A stretch of 15,354 nucleotides of DNA from Candidatus Nanohaloarchaea archaeon (GTDB lineage Archaea > EX4484-52 > DAOVKX01), in contig DAOVKX010000016.1 of assembly GCA_030631505.1 (NCBI GenBank), positions 1 through 15,354 of the forward strand, read 5' to 3'. Made by a program: the position numbers and the translations under genes. Shown one piece after another: positions 1 to 7,079 of this stretch (the stretch's first letter is position 1; each line of letters opens with the position of its first letter). The notes beneath the pieces are model-generated. The model saw only the letters and a list, made by a program, of their open reading frames with translations, ran no database searches and had not been told where the DNA came from.

Positions 1-3000
1 GAATACACCTGAGAAGTTGGCATATAACGAGCAGTTGGTTATTGAAGTTGTGCTGTCATTGGTCCTGAATGTGAATGTGACAGTTCCGTCTGTGTCCCAT
101 GTGTTGTTTGCTGGTGAATCTGTTGATACTGTTGGCGCAGTTGTGTCAACTGTAGCGCCCCATATGCCTGTAGCATTAGGATTGCCGGCACTGTCGTTGC
201 ACCATACTTTCCAGTAATACGTTGTTCCCTCAGTCAACCCTGTCTTGTTGTAGTAAGCTGAACGCTTGTCTGCAGACATTGCCATAGTGTAGTTGGTCCA
301 TTTACTTGCACCGCTAGATATTTGAACTCCGAAATACGTAAGATTCATGTCATCATAGTCAACTGCCACTATGTCTATTATGTCTGAATAAAATGTCTTG
401 CTTGCATGAGGCATATAGTAATAATCTGGTTTTGCACTCCATTCCGTCAGGTTTACCGGCTCCTGCCAGGAGCCGTTCCATTTCACTATCTGCAACAAAT
501 GGTAATCAGTCGCTCCTGTTTTGTTGTCGCAGTCCATTACATAGTAAGCTTCTCCATTCGCCGTGTCCACTATTGCGCTTGAGTCAAGAATACCCCTATT
601 GCAGTATCCTGTTGTGTCGCAATCCACCGAATCCCAGTTAGAGCCTTTGTCGCTGGAATGATATGCGCATTTTTCATTGTTGGTTGGTGGAGTTAAAACA
701 GTGAAGTTGGTCCCAAAACACCAGATATCATTTCCGTATCCATTGCACCAGAACGAGTCCCCATTTTTCAGGTTGACAGATTGGTAGATTACCGTTTCAG
801 AGAAGCTGGAACCTGCATCTGTTGACTTATACATTATTATGTCTGGTGTGCTGTTTACAGCAAACAGGAAAACGTTGTCGCTCGAATCACCGCTTCCCAG
901 CACAACCATTTTTAAGACATCAAATGAAGAAAATCCAAGGCTTGGATCCACTATTGTAACTACTGTTGGGCTTCCCCAATTAGTTCCTATGTCTGTTGTC
1001 CTGAAAACTAGGGCGCTTGTTGATGAATTCTGAACCATCAGATAAGTCACATTGTTTTGCATTGTCCATATCCCAAAGTTGGAATCAGCGTAATGCGGGC
1101 TGGCATTTACTGATTCCATTGTCCAGCTGTTTCCTGAATCATCTGACCATAATATTGAGATAAATCCGCTTCCATTTATCCAGACAGAAACTATATTGCT
1201 TCCGTAGCAGTCAATCCCCTGCATTATTACGTTGTCACTCACCGGCTGATAATAACCCCATGTTGTTCCGTTATCAGAAGAATTTGCTATTATTACTGAA
1301 TCCAATGTTGTGTTCTGGAAAGCAACCCATATAACCCCATTACTTGTTCTGCAGACCTGCCTTGAAACAGGAGGTATTGGCTCCGAAGCAGATACGTGTT
1401 CTGTAATATTCACGCTTCCAATATATGTCACAGAGCTTGTTACAGGAGGATCCCAATCCAGAAAGCATGTGTCCCCAAGTTCCGACAGGGAAACGTTCAC
1501 TTCAATATAATCCTGGGAAACAGAAGTTCCATTTGGTGTAGGTGTTGGCTCAACGAATTGAATGGATGGTTTTGTTGTATCCACAGTAAAATAAGTAATA
1601 TTATATCCAATATTTCCTGCACTGTCATTAGCCCAGACTTCCAGATAATTGGTTCCCCCATTAAATGTTATAGTTGTATTCGGTGTAAAAGTATAGTTTG
1701 TGCCATTTCCGCTCATCTGGTATACCCATGTATCAATAGTTTCATCTGCACTTACTTCAAGGTTGACTGTGTTGTTATTGTATGTGATGTTTTCTGGTTG
1801 GTTTACGTGGATTGTTGGGATGATTTCAGTATAAGTTATGTTTATATAAGGTCTTAGTGATGCATCAGCTGCGTAATCTTTTGGCCTAAATAATAGATTG
1901 TCAGTTCCAATATTATCACCATCAGATGTAGAATTTATCATAAAACTAACATTATCCTTGTTGTTGTCCACTTGGTTCCCAACCCAGCTTGTAACATTGA
2001 AGCATATCCAAAAGTCGTCGTCATCTCCATCAAAACTATCGTTTGTATAAATAAGATTTCCTAATCCTCCCGGTTGGGTATTCCACGTTATACCATTATC
2101 ACAACACTCCGGAGGTATACAATCAGCACCTGATAAATTTCCTTCTCCCCATGTTTGATTATCAAGTTCCATCACATCCACATTTATGTTTTCCCCGGTA
2201 TCATACTCATTTAGATGGACAAAAAGACAGAGAGTAGAATTAGTTATGCTCTTTCCGCTTAATGAAGTTATGTTAAATTTAATATAGGCTCTCGATGGCA
2301 GACTGCCATAATACCCGCATTCCATAGACTCAGTCCAAGCACCATAATTCCAGATAGGATTTTCTTCCAAGACTTCTGCATCTTCCAAATTCTCAGTATC
2401 AGCATCCTGCAGTTGTATAGTAGTGGAATTCTCCCCGAACTGGATCAAGCTGTTTAAATTAAATCCATCTTCTTTTGTAAATTCAATTATGTGCTTGGAA
2501 TTTACATCAGCAAATTTCTTGTATATTTCTTTTTTGGAAAAATGCCTGTCCTTAAAACTTATCTCCTCATTAGGATGTTCTTTCCTAAATTTAGCCTCAT
2601 CAAAATTCTCATTTAATTCCAGCAGTTTGATTGGTATGTTTTTGTTAAATTCACTGCTTCTTTCTCCTAAACCCACCTGAAGTTTTATATAAGTATAATT
2701 AAAATCAATAATGTCAATCAGATAATTATCATCTTCTTCCAGATAAACAACATCAAAACCTTTATCTTTCAAACTTCCTGCATCCTCAACATGTTTCCAT
2801 TCTCCGTCCTCATAAACATTTCTTACACCAGAATGAAGAGTTAAAGTAATGCTTCCATCAGTATTCTCAACCTTATCCCAAGAAGCTCCCTGCTCTATAA
2901 TTCCCCCAGAAATTTCAGGCTCTTCAGGGCTTGTTATCACAAACGCTATCGCTATCAGCAACACTAAAGCAAGAACTACGCCTGCCACATTTCTTGTTGT

Positions 3001-3036
3001 ATATAAGTTTGATTTGTCCTTCTTTTTCTGTCCCAT
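1..3036 (-). CDS. Giant membrane-anchored surface protein with DNRLRE-like, Ig-like and Asp-box propeller domains (3' end outside window)
   Basis: The minus strand is open from ATG at 3036 to base 1 (1012 codons, no stop), so the C-terminus is missing. Lys-rich residues 3-8 precede a hydrophobic helix at about 17-34 that would anchor or export the protein. Residues about 233-410 resemble the DNRLRE/CBM96-like beta-sandwich of secreted proteins (SRAYIKFNITSL, later RPYINITYTE). Residues about 413-490 form an Ig-like module ending YLEVWANDSAGN. Five Asp-boxes (S/T-x-D-x-G-x-x-W/F) lie at 586-593, 631-638, 680-687, 738-745 and 794-801, the spacing expected of blades in a sialidase-type beta-propeller. 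After the propeller an Ig/FN3-like fold resumes (NYTMAMS, KVWCNDSAGN), followed by another that begins TVDTTAPTVSTDSPANN. Many N-X-S/T sites suggest glycosylation. I cannot identify the catalytic Arg triad or Tyr of a sialidase, so binding or adhesion is likelier than hydrolysis. Domain calls are by eye. Confidence 0.85.
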   Translation of the reverse strand, partial: MGQKKKDKSNLYTTRNVAGVVLALVLLIAIAFVITSPEEPEISGGIIEQGASWDKVENTDGSITLTLHSGVRNVYEDGEWKHVEDAGSLKDKGFDVVYLEEDDNYLIDIIDFNYTYIKLQVGLGERSSEFNKNIPIKLLELNENFDEAKFRKEHPNEEISFKDRHFSKKEIYKKFADVNSKHIIEFTKEDGFNLNSLIQFGENSTTIQLQDADTENLEDAEVLEENPIWNYGAWTESMECGYYGSLPSRAYIKFNITSLSGKSITNSTLCLFVHLNEYDTGENINVDVMELDNQTWGEGNLSGADCIPPECCDNGITWNTQPGGLGNLIYTNDSFDGDDDDFWICFNVTSWVGNQVDNNKDNVSFMINSTSDGDNIGTDNLLFRPKDYAADASLRPYINITYTEIIPTIHVNQPENITYNNNTVNLEVSADETIDTWVYQMSGNGTNYTFTPNTTITFNGGTNYLEVWANDSAGNIGYNITYFTVDTTKPSIQFVEPTPTPNGTSVSQDYIEVNVSLSELGDTCFLDWDPPVTSSVTYIGSVNITEHVSASEPIPPVSRQVCRTSNGVIWVAFQNTTLDSVIIANSSDNGTTWGYYQPVSDNVIMQGIDCYGSNIVSVWINGSGFISILWSDDSGNSWTMESVNASPHYADSNFGIWTMQNNVTYLMVQNSSTSALVFRTTDIGTNWGSPTVVTIVDPSLGFSSFDVLKMVVLGSGDSSDNVFLFAVNSTPDIIMYKSTDAGSSFSETVIYQSVNLKNGDSFWCNGYGNDIWCFGTNFTVLTPPTNNEKCAYHSSDKGSNWDSVDCDTTGYCNRGILDSSAIVDTANGEAYYVMDCDNKTGATDYHLLQIVKWNGSWQEPVNLTEWSAKPDYYYMPHASKTFYSDIIDIVAVDYDDMNLTYFGVQISSGASKWTNYTMAMSADKRSAYYNKTGLTEGTTYYWKVWCNDSAGNPNATGIWGATVDTTAPTVSTDSPANNTWDTDGTVTFTFRTNDSTTSITNCSLYANFSGVF

Positions 3037-3270
3037 TTTAGACCGCACCCACATACCTGAAAATATAAGACAGACTCATCAGCGTTCTTTCTGAAGAAAA
3101 AGGTGTGTTGTCTGAAAAGTCTTGAAGAGGAGAGTAAAACTTTTTGAGAAATTTCGCTTCATCAGTCTTCATGCCTGAAGAAAAAAATCTATTCCTGATT
3201 ATGCATTCATTACAAAACAACATCTAATACCACTTCTCAAGACAACACGTTTGATTCTATAAACCTGACC

Positions 3271-3284
3271 AGTTTATATGCATT
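3271..3284 (-). promoter_or_regulatory. TATA-box candidate upstream of the surface-protein gene
   Basis: On the minus strand this reads AATGCATATAAACT, a good archaeal TATA box. Transcription would start near 3250, about 215 bases before the ATG at 3036, which is a much longer leader than elsewhere in the window. The arm GTTTATA (3272-3278) is mirrored by TATAAAC at 3258-3264, a 7-base inverted repeat with a 7-base spacer. The element could therefore also bind a dimeric factor or fire in both directions. Position and composition only. Confidence 0.35.
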
Positions 3285-3499
3285 TCGGTTTTAGAAACAA
3301 AGCCGGTTATTGGTCTGATTTTTTAAAAAAGGTTTAATCTGGCTTACCTGACTAAATCAGAGGTTTAAAAGAAGACTTTTCGGTTAGACCGGGCTTAATA
3401 TTTGTTTTTAACCGTTTTATAAGAATAAAAACCGCAACTGTAAATAATTAATGTAATTCTATGCTCAAACAGGTATGTAAATTATTAACAAATAAGGCA

Positions 3500-3507
3500 T
3501 ATATACT
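3500..3507 (+). promoter_or_regulatory. TATA box for the gene starting at 3538
   Basis: The sequence ATATATAC lies about 30 bases before the TTG start at 3538, placing a transcription start at about 3530. The transcript would have a very short leader, just long enough to include part of the GGTG ribosome-binding motif at 3529-3532. Assignment rests on spacing. Confidence 0.45.
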
Positions 3508-3537
3508 CATTAAACTAATAAATACACAGGTGTTCCA

Positions 3538-4173
3538 TTGATAAAGTTCTGGAGTTTTGGAAAGAGACCAGATGATCTTGACTCGCTTAAATTCAGTGTT
3601 GAAAAAGTAAAGGAAAACAAACTGATGGATGTTGACTGGGAACTGGACGATGTTTTAAGAAATGAAGACTCACTCGCAGATATAATAATCATGAACTGGA
3701 ACGAAAATCTGACAAAAACTGAAGATATTTACCTGATTTTTAAAGACAACGACTATGCAAAGATAAAGGAAATAACAGAAAACATATGTGCAATAGGAAA
3801 CTTCAATATCAAATCTGTTGTAGCCGGCAACATTCACAGCGATATTGACCACTTCCAGCTGTTTGATTCAGGATACAGTGTGAAAAACAAGGATTTTATG
3901 AACAACATTGCCGGGGCAGAGTCCTGTTTATTGATTGATTATTCCCTAAAAGGCCTGGACAAGCACCAGAAAGTAAGATTCGTGCACGCACTAAAGGGAA
4001 GAAAAAAGAACAGCGGGATTTTAAGCGAATTAAACGGGAGTTTCAAGGGCAAAGGATGCCTGATAGTCCCTCTGAAAAATGCAGCAGCTATCAGAAAATT
4101 CATGAACCACTGGAAAGTCGGGCACTCAGAACAGAAAATCCTGGTCCGGAAAAATAATTTCCAGGGAATTTAG
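3538..4173 (+). CDS. Uncharacterised soluble protein, 211 aa
   Basis: I do not recognise this protein. It starts at TTG 3538. The frame is closed by a stop at 3511, no earlier start exists in that interval, and GGTG at 3529-3532 lies five bases before it. The product is charged, has no signal peptide or membrane segment, and looks cytoplasmic. Residues 1-110 alternate short strands and helices. Residues 145-195 are the most family-like part: a basic RFVHALKGRKKNSG stretch, a Gly-rich turn (SFKGKGCLIVPL) and an amphipathic helix (IRKFMNHWKV). This loosely recalls C-terminal parts of some archaeal nucleotidyltransferase-like proteins, but I cannot confirm that and see no G-S-x10-DxD motif. It is convergent with the pilin-like gene at 4170-5282 and overlaps it by four bases. 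Real gene, function unknown. Confidence 0.75.
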   Translation: MIKFWSFGKRPDDLDSLKFSVEKVKENKLMDVDWELDDVLRNEDSLADIIIMNWNENLTKTEDIYLIFKDNDYAKIKEITENICAIGNFNIKSVVAGNIHSDIDHFQLFDSGYSVKNKDFMNNIAGAESCLLIDYSLKGLDKHQKVRFVHALKGRKKNSGILSELNGSFKGKGCLIVPLKNAAAIRKFMNHWKVGHSEQKILVRKNNFQGI

Positions 4174-5282
4174 CCCAAGGTATCATCAAAAGATATGTTG
4201 AAACCCATATCTTTTATCCCGAGTCTGTTTTCAAGAGCTGTCTGCTCTTCTGCCATCAGTTCATCGATTTTATCCTGAGATACTCCACGGATTTTATCAG
4301 TCATTGAGTACAGGGCAGTTGGCGGGTTTAAATATGTTGTGTTTTCTTTAATCCCTGCATTATAATCTCCACTGTGAAGATATATCTCAAAATCTGAAGC
4401 AGAGCTTAAATTAATCTGCCTGTAACCTGCAAAATTGCTCACAGTAAAAACCGTGTCCTCAGATATTATAGTTATTCCATTACCAGAATAAACATCAATA
4501 AAATCCCGTGTGCCCTGATAAACCTGCCCTAGACTGCTGAATGTCTCAGCAGAGCCATTGTAAAAATTTGTAAATGCTGTTGACAATTGTAGGCCTGCAT
4601 CATAAGTTGAATTGGAAGAAAAGAATATTCTTGAATTATTGGCATAAACCTTTACAACATTTCCTTCAGGATACTGGACCTTTGCCCGGATTGTTCCATT
4701 TGATATGCTTGGAGTTGATGAGGTTCCTATAATAATGCCTGAAGCGCTAAGAAATTCAGAGCCGTTAAACTGCAGGGAATCGACTCCTGAATCAGAAAAT
4801 GAAACATTGATTTTCGAATTATTAACCTGCAGGCCATTCCGGCTCAAATCTGTCGTGTAACTCCTTGGTGAAAGCGTTGTGTTTTCTGTGCGGACCGCGT
4901 AAAACCGCATATTGCCTGTGATATTTGAAACAAACATAATTTTGTTTTCTGTTGAATTGAACTCCGAATAAATTTCGCTTTTATTTTCATCCAGAACAAC
5001 AATTGAATTTAAGTCAGTCAGCTCAGAGAGTTGAAAATAAAGTTCAAACGGCCAGTCCACGGTTGTGTTGGAAAAAGTTACAAGGACAGGAGTTCTGTAA
5101 ACAGACCATTCTGTTTCATCCACGACAGCATCTGCAATTCTCATACCCTCCAGTTTCAGCGCTCTCTCAAACGGAAACTTCGGATACGCGATGTAAGCCA
5201 TATAGTAAAAAGTGATTGTAACAAACCCCAGAAAGAATATCAACCCAACTACCCAGTCTATGTGCGTTCCTCCTTTTTTCAT
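4170..5282 (-). CDS. Large pilin-like/minor pilus surface protein, 370 aa
   Basis: The N-terminus is MKKGGTHIDW followed by one hydrophobic helix (about 9-31). This resembles a class III prepilin leader with a K-K-G site, but it lacks the ISPL signature of its four neighbours. The rest is a predicted extracellular beta-rich region with at least a dozen N-X-S/T sites and no cysteine, unlike the adjacent pilins. Residues about 60-135 (YRTPVLVTF, NKIMFVSNITG) have a DUF2341-like feel, which is weak. The C-terminal 40 residues become helical and acidic (KIDELMAEEQTALENRL). It is the last gene of the pilin cluster, 36 bases after the previous stop. Size, position and a single N-terminal helix fit a minor pilin or tip adhesin. 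A plain membrane-anchored surface protein is the alternative. A four-base overlap with the convergent gene at 3538-4173 leaves no room for a terminator. Confidence 0.7.
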   Translation of the reverse strand: MKKGGTHIDWVVGLIFFLGFVTITFYYMAYIAYPKFPFERALKLEGMRIADAVVDETEWSVYRTPVLVTFSNTTVDWPFELYFQLSELTDLNSIVVLDENKSEIYSEFNSTENKIMFVSNITGNMRFYAVRTENTTLSPRSYTTDLSRNGLQVNNSKINVSFSDSGVDSLQFNGSEFLSASGIIIGTSSTPSISNGTIRAKVQYPEGNVVKVYANNSRIFFSSNSTYDAGLQLSTAFTNFYNGSAETFSSLGQVYQGTRDFIDVYSGNGITIISEDTVFTVSNFAGYRQINLSSASDFEIYLHSGDYNAGIKENTTYLNPPTALYSMTDKIRGVSQDKIDELMAEEQTALENRLGIKDMGFNISFDDTLG

Positions 5283-5304
5283 AATATAATAGATTAACTT
5301 TGGG

Positions 5305-5316
5305 GATTATAAATAT
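5305..5316 (-). promoter_or_regulatory. TATA box for the 370-aa pilin-like gene
   Basis: On the minus strand this reads AATATTTATAAT. It is centred about 29 bases before the ATG at 5282, in the 36-base gap between genes. This spacing implies an almost leaderless transcript, so the large pilin-like protein can probably be expressed separately from the pilin upstream. Confidence 0.5.
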
Positions 5317-5318
5317 TC

Positions 5319-5771
5319 CTAAGTCGCCCCACTTATGGAATCTCCGCTGATTGTGAAGCCGGCTTGAGGGCAGGAAGTGACAACCCTCACAGAATCTATT
5401 GCACTGTCTATGTTTGAGCCATTCGTGGCTTGAGTTATTGATACAGACGTCAGTCCGCCGCCAACCAGAGTCGTTGAAGTATAGTTGCCTTCAACCTGGG
5501 TGCCGCTGTCATATATTATCTGGATTCTTTGTATTATGACGCTTGAAGAGCCGGTATTTTCTATCTGGAAACTTAATTTATGTGTTGCAGAAGTATAAGT
5601 CGGGCTGACATCATTAAGGGTAACATAAGCGCATTCAATATTCGAACTGCTTGATGCAATATCAGTCTGCTCTTTTGCAAGATTCTGGTACCACGGCACT
5701 ATAAACAATGCCACAGAAAGTGTAATTCCAACTAAAATAACCGAAGAGATAAGAGGCGATATTCCTTTCAT
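5319..5771 (-). CDS. Type IV pilin (class III signal peptide), 150 aa
   Basis: The sequence starts MKGISPLISSVILVG, the archaeal type IV pilin N-terminus (Pilin_N, PF07790 type). A PibD/EppA-type prepilin peptidase would cut after Gly3, leaving ISPL at the start of the mature pilin. Residues 4-26 form the hydrophobic helix that packs in the filament core and acts as a membrane anchor before assembly. The head is beta-rich with N-X-S/T sites (NYT, NGS). Two cysteines, C47 just after the helix and C134 in VVTSCPQAG, correspond to the first and fifth cysteines of the six-cysteine pilins nearby and probably form a disulfide. The TATA box is close to the ATG, so the mRNA is nearly leaderless. A large repeat array lies upstream. 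Confidence 0.92.
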   Translation of the reverse strand: MKGISPLISSVILVGITLSVALFIVPWYQNLAKEQTDIASSSSNIECAYVTLNDVSPTYTSATHKLSFQIENTGSSSVIIQRIQIIYDSGTQVEGNYTSTTLVGGGLTSVSITQATNGSNIDSAIDSVRVVTSCPQAGFTISGDSISGAT

Positions 5772-5790
5772 AATATTCTTTTTGTATCAA

Positions 5791-5801
5791 CTGCATAAAT
5801 A
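5791..5801 (-). promoter_or_regulatory. TATA box for the pilin at 5319-5771
   Basis: The minus strand reads TATTTATGCAG, about 20-30 bases before the ATG at 5771, with a GATTAAC half-site directly upstream (5802-5808). The same 11 bases recur at 5869-5879, giving a possible second promoter. The start codon has no Shine-Dalgarno motif, consistent with leaderless translation. Confidence 0.45.
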
Positions 5802-6146
5802 GTTAATCCCACAGCACAACAAGAAATAGCTATCTAAGTAACTGAATATCATGTTCGATTAACCCGACCTGCATAAATAATCAGACATAGAGTAATAAAG
5901 TGAAACAAATTTGATTAACTTTCATCGATTTATATGGTGAAGTTAATCATTGTGGGGTTATAGGGGTGAAACGATTGGTTAACTTCATTAATTTTAGAAA
6001 AGTTAATCGGATATAGAGGTTGGGGTGAAACAATTTTGATTAACTTTGACCAACTACGCAGTAAAGTTAATCGGATACGGGGTTATAGGGGTGAAAAAGT
6101 TCAATTAACAGTACAAGAACCAACTGAATAAAGTATGTTGTTAATC
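5802..6146. repeat. Tandem hairpin array with GATTAAC/GTTAATC half-sites
   Basis: This array fills most of the 460-base gap between two pilin genes (5772-6231). Heptamers GATTAAC or close variants occur at 5857, 5913, 5977, 6038 and 6103. The inverse GTTAATC occurs at 5802, 5942, 6002, 6066 and 6140. From 5913 they pair into inverted repeats, the best being 6038-6047 with 6063-6072 (10 bp, 15-base loop). Each unit also carries GGGGTTATAGGGGTGAAA or a variant. The GTGAAA element sits at 5900, 5966, 6025 and 6091, a period of 59-66 bases. I see no open reading frame here. It could be an operator array for the pilin at 5771, a structured RNA, or an iteron-like cluster. Confidence 0.75.
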
Positions 6147-6147
6147 C

Positions 6148-6198
6148 TAAAAAATCAGAGATTTTTGGGATCCAAAAATTGTAAAACAATTTTTTAGG
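6148..6198. repeat. Pair of perfect triloop hairpins joined by GGGATCC
   Basis: Hairpin 1 is AAAAATC (6150-6156), loop AGA, GATTTTT (6160-6166). Hairpin 2 is AAAAATTGT (6174-6182), loop AAA, ACAATTTTT (6186-6194). The joint around GGGATCC (6167-6173) is itself nearly palindromic with the flanking T and A runs. The segment is bordered by CCTAAA on the left and TTTAGG on the right. It belongs to the same family as the segments near 6892, 11445 and 15276. Confidence 0.75.
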
Positions 6199-6212
6199 TC
6201 GTACGCAGGGTT

Positions 6213-6231
6213 ATAGGGATGCAATCCCTAT
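6213..6231 (-). terminator. Stem-loop directly after the 6232-6744 pilin stop
   Basis: Arms ATAGGGAT (6213-6220) and ATCCCTAT (6224-6231) are perfectly complementary with a three-base loop, and the stem abuts the TGA stop at 6232-6234. In the pilin mRNA this would protect or define the 3' end. No T-run follows immediately on the minus strand, so it may be an mRNA 3' stabiliser rather than a terminator. Confidence 0.45.
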
Positions 6232-6744
6232 TCACGAAGCACTCCAGCCACCGGAAGGCCTCGTTACGCTGTCATACACACCTTCACACTTCGTTAAAGA
6301 ATACTGCACCTTTGTCGGTTCCTCTGAAACTGATATATTTATCTCTCCAGAAAGCATATTCTTTGAAATAGTTTCTGTTCTGTTAACACTATCCACCCAA
6401 GTGCCATTTGAATGTTTATAAGCAAAATTTGAACCCACTACAGGAGTACTTGAACTTGGTACCCACACCCTATATTCATCTATATATAGGCCCCTATTCC
6501 CTGTATTTTTTATTCTGACTTGAAAGACGCCATCTGCTGGATAATAAACAGTAAAATCTGAATCCGTCCTGAATGACTGCCCGCTGCAGGAAATTTGTTC
6601 GCTGAACTCCTCTGACTGCTCTTTTTGCTCTGTCGTAAACGAAGTTACCCATGCAGTCAAAATCGCTGCTATCGCCATAGTGAACGCTATCAGAAGTACA
6701 GCAGCAATTAAAGGAGAAACTCCCTTCTTGTTCTTATTTCTCAT
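6232..6744 (-). CDS. Type IV pilin (class III signal peptide), 170 aa
   Basis: MRNKNKKGVSPLIAAVLLIAF is a prepilin leader with cleavage expected after Gly8, then a hydrophobic helix to about residue 32 (numbers count from ATG 6744). I prefer this ATG because AGGTG (6756-6752) precedes it by seven bases; an overlapping GTG at 6747 would add one residue. The head domain is beta-rich with sites such as NGT, NRT and NIS. C53 and C153 flank the head in the same relation as the cysteine pair of the 5319-5771 pilin, suggesting a shared disulfide. The last residues (RPSGGWSAS) are unlike the other pilins. The gene stands apart from its neighbours, with about 370 bases upstream and 460 downstream, so it probably has its own promoter. 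It could be the major or a variant pilin; the sequence does not decide. Confidence 0.92.
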   Translation of the reverse strand: MRNKNKKGVSPLIAAVLLIAFTMAIAAILTAWVTSFTTEQKEQSEEFSEQISCSGQSFRTDSDFTVYYPADGVFQVRIKNTGNRGLYIDEYRVWVPSSSTPVVGSNFAYKHSNGTWVDSVNRTETISKNMLSGEINISVSEEPTKVQYSLTKCEGVYDSVTRPSGGWSAS

Positions 6745-6785
6745 CACTGAACACCTTACTATATTATTTACGCATTAAGTTGTTT

Positions 6786-6806
6786 ATATTATTTACCCTT
6801 AGCACA
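6786..6806 (-). promoter_or_regulatory. TATA-containing promoter element of pilin 6232-6744 (direct repeat copy 1)
   Basis: The plus strand reads ATATTATTTACCCTT, two bases, then CACA. On the minus strand this contains AAATAATAT, a TATA-like core about 45 bases before the ATG at 6744. A shorter copy of the core lies at 6760-6773. The full element is repeated at 7080-7100. Confidence 0.4.
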
Positions 6807-6891
6807 CAGTTTATTCATCAGTATATTCAATAAATCTCAAGATCATAGCTTTTTAGATCAAACTTCAGGGACATCTAAGGTTTAACTAATG

Positions 6892-6917
6892 TTTAGGCCT
6901 AAAATGCAAAGCATTTT
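6892..6917. repeat. Palindrome plus triloop hairpin
   Basis: TTTAGGCCTAAA (6892-6903) is a perfect palindrome. It runs into AAAATGC, loop AAA, GCATTTT (6901-6917), a 7-bp hairpin. The same 17 bases occur again at 15276-15292. Confidence 0.7.
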
Positions 6918-6932
6918 TAATCTACTTGGAGA

Positions 6933-7070
6933 AAGTTCCATTTAACCAACTGCAAGAACAATACCGAAACTTGCTTTCGGTATGCACATGATTAAACTTT
7001 GAATGTTCTGTTTAACCAATTGCAAGCGCAATATTAACCGATAGGTTAATATGCACGTGATTGAACTTCG
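6933..7070. repeat. Tandem pair of 70-base hairpin units with covarying inner stems
   Basis: Unit 1 spans about 6933-7000 and unit 2 about 7003-7070. Both share TTTAACCAA, TGCAAG, GCAC and TGATT-AACTT blocks that pair to form an outer stem with internal mismatches. The inner stem is ATACCGAAA (6961-6969) with TTTCGGTAT (6975-6983) in unit 1, and ATATTAACC (7031-7039) with GGTTAATAT (7044-7052) in unit 2. Five of nine base pairs differ between the units, yet both stems are perfect, so the fold rather than the sequence is conserved. Loops are five and four bases. Confidence 0.75.
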
Positions 7071-7079
7071 AGGAAGTTC
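7063..7079. repeat. Triloop hairpin
   Basis: GAACTTC (7063-7069), loop GAG, GAAGTTC (7073-7079): a perfect 7-bp stem overlapping the end of the second tandem unit and abutting the direct repeat at 7080. Confidence 0.65.

Larger units (their letters stand above)
3037..3537. other. Intergenic region between divergent genes; no convincing gene
   Basis: This 501-base AT-rich gap separates the surface-protein gene (-) from the gene starting at 3538 (+). It holds a 61-codon minus-strand open frame (3223-3038) that stops two bases before the surface-protein ATG. That frame has no recognisable domain, and I treat it as leader sequence or an upstream open frame. Between 3290 and 3420 there are several short inverted repeats, for example AAAAG/CTTTT around 3367-3380 and CTGA/TCAG in the preceding bases. 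I see no RNA gene. Confidence 0.5.

Noticed and set aside
1396..1857. 153-codon plus-strand frame
   Set aside because: It is the antisense shadow of the surface-protein gene, whose minus-strand frame is continuous and has clear domain motifs here.
1..3036. Active sialidase
   Set aside because: Asp-boxes mark a propeller fold but are found in many non-enzymes. I cannot identify the arginine triad, catalytic Tyr/Glu pair or acid/base Asp.
3038..3180. Hammerhead-ribozyme-like core (CTGATGA with a nearby GAAA) on the minus strand
   Set aside because: At the first CTGATGA the GAAA follows after only three bases, so no stem II can form. At the second there is no GAAA in place. Stems I and III are not evident.
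3038..3223. 61-codon open frame directly upstream of the surface-protein gene as a real gene
   Set aside because: There is no recognisable domain or clear ribosome-binding site, and it lies inside a probable leader. A role as a regulatory upstream frame stays possible, but coding for a functional protein is not supported.
5802..6146. CRISPR array
   Set aside because: The repeats are imperfect, units contain internal inverted half-sites and near-constant 'spacers', and no cas gene is present.
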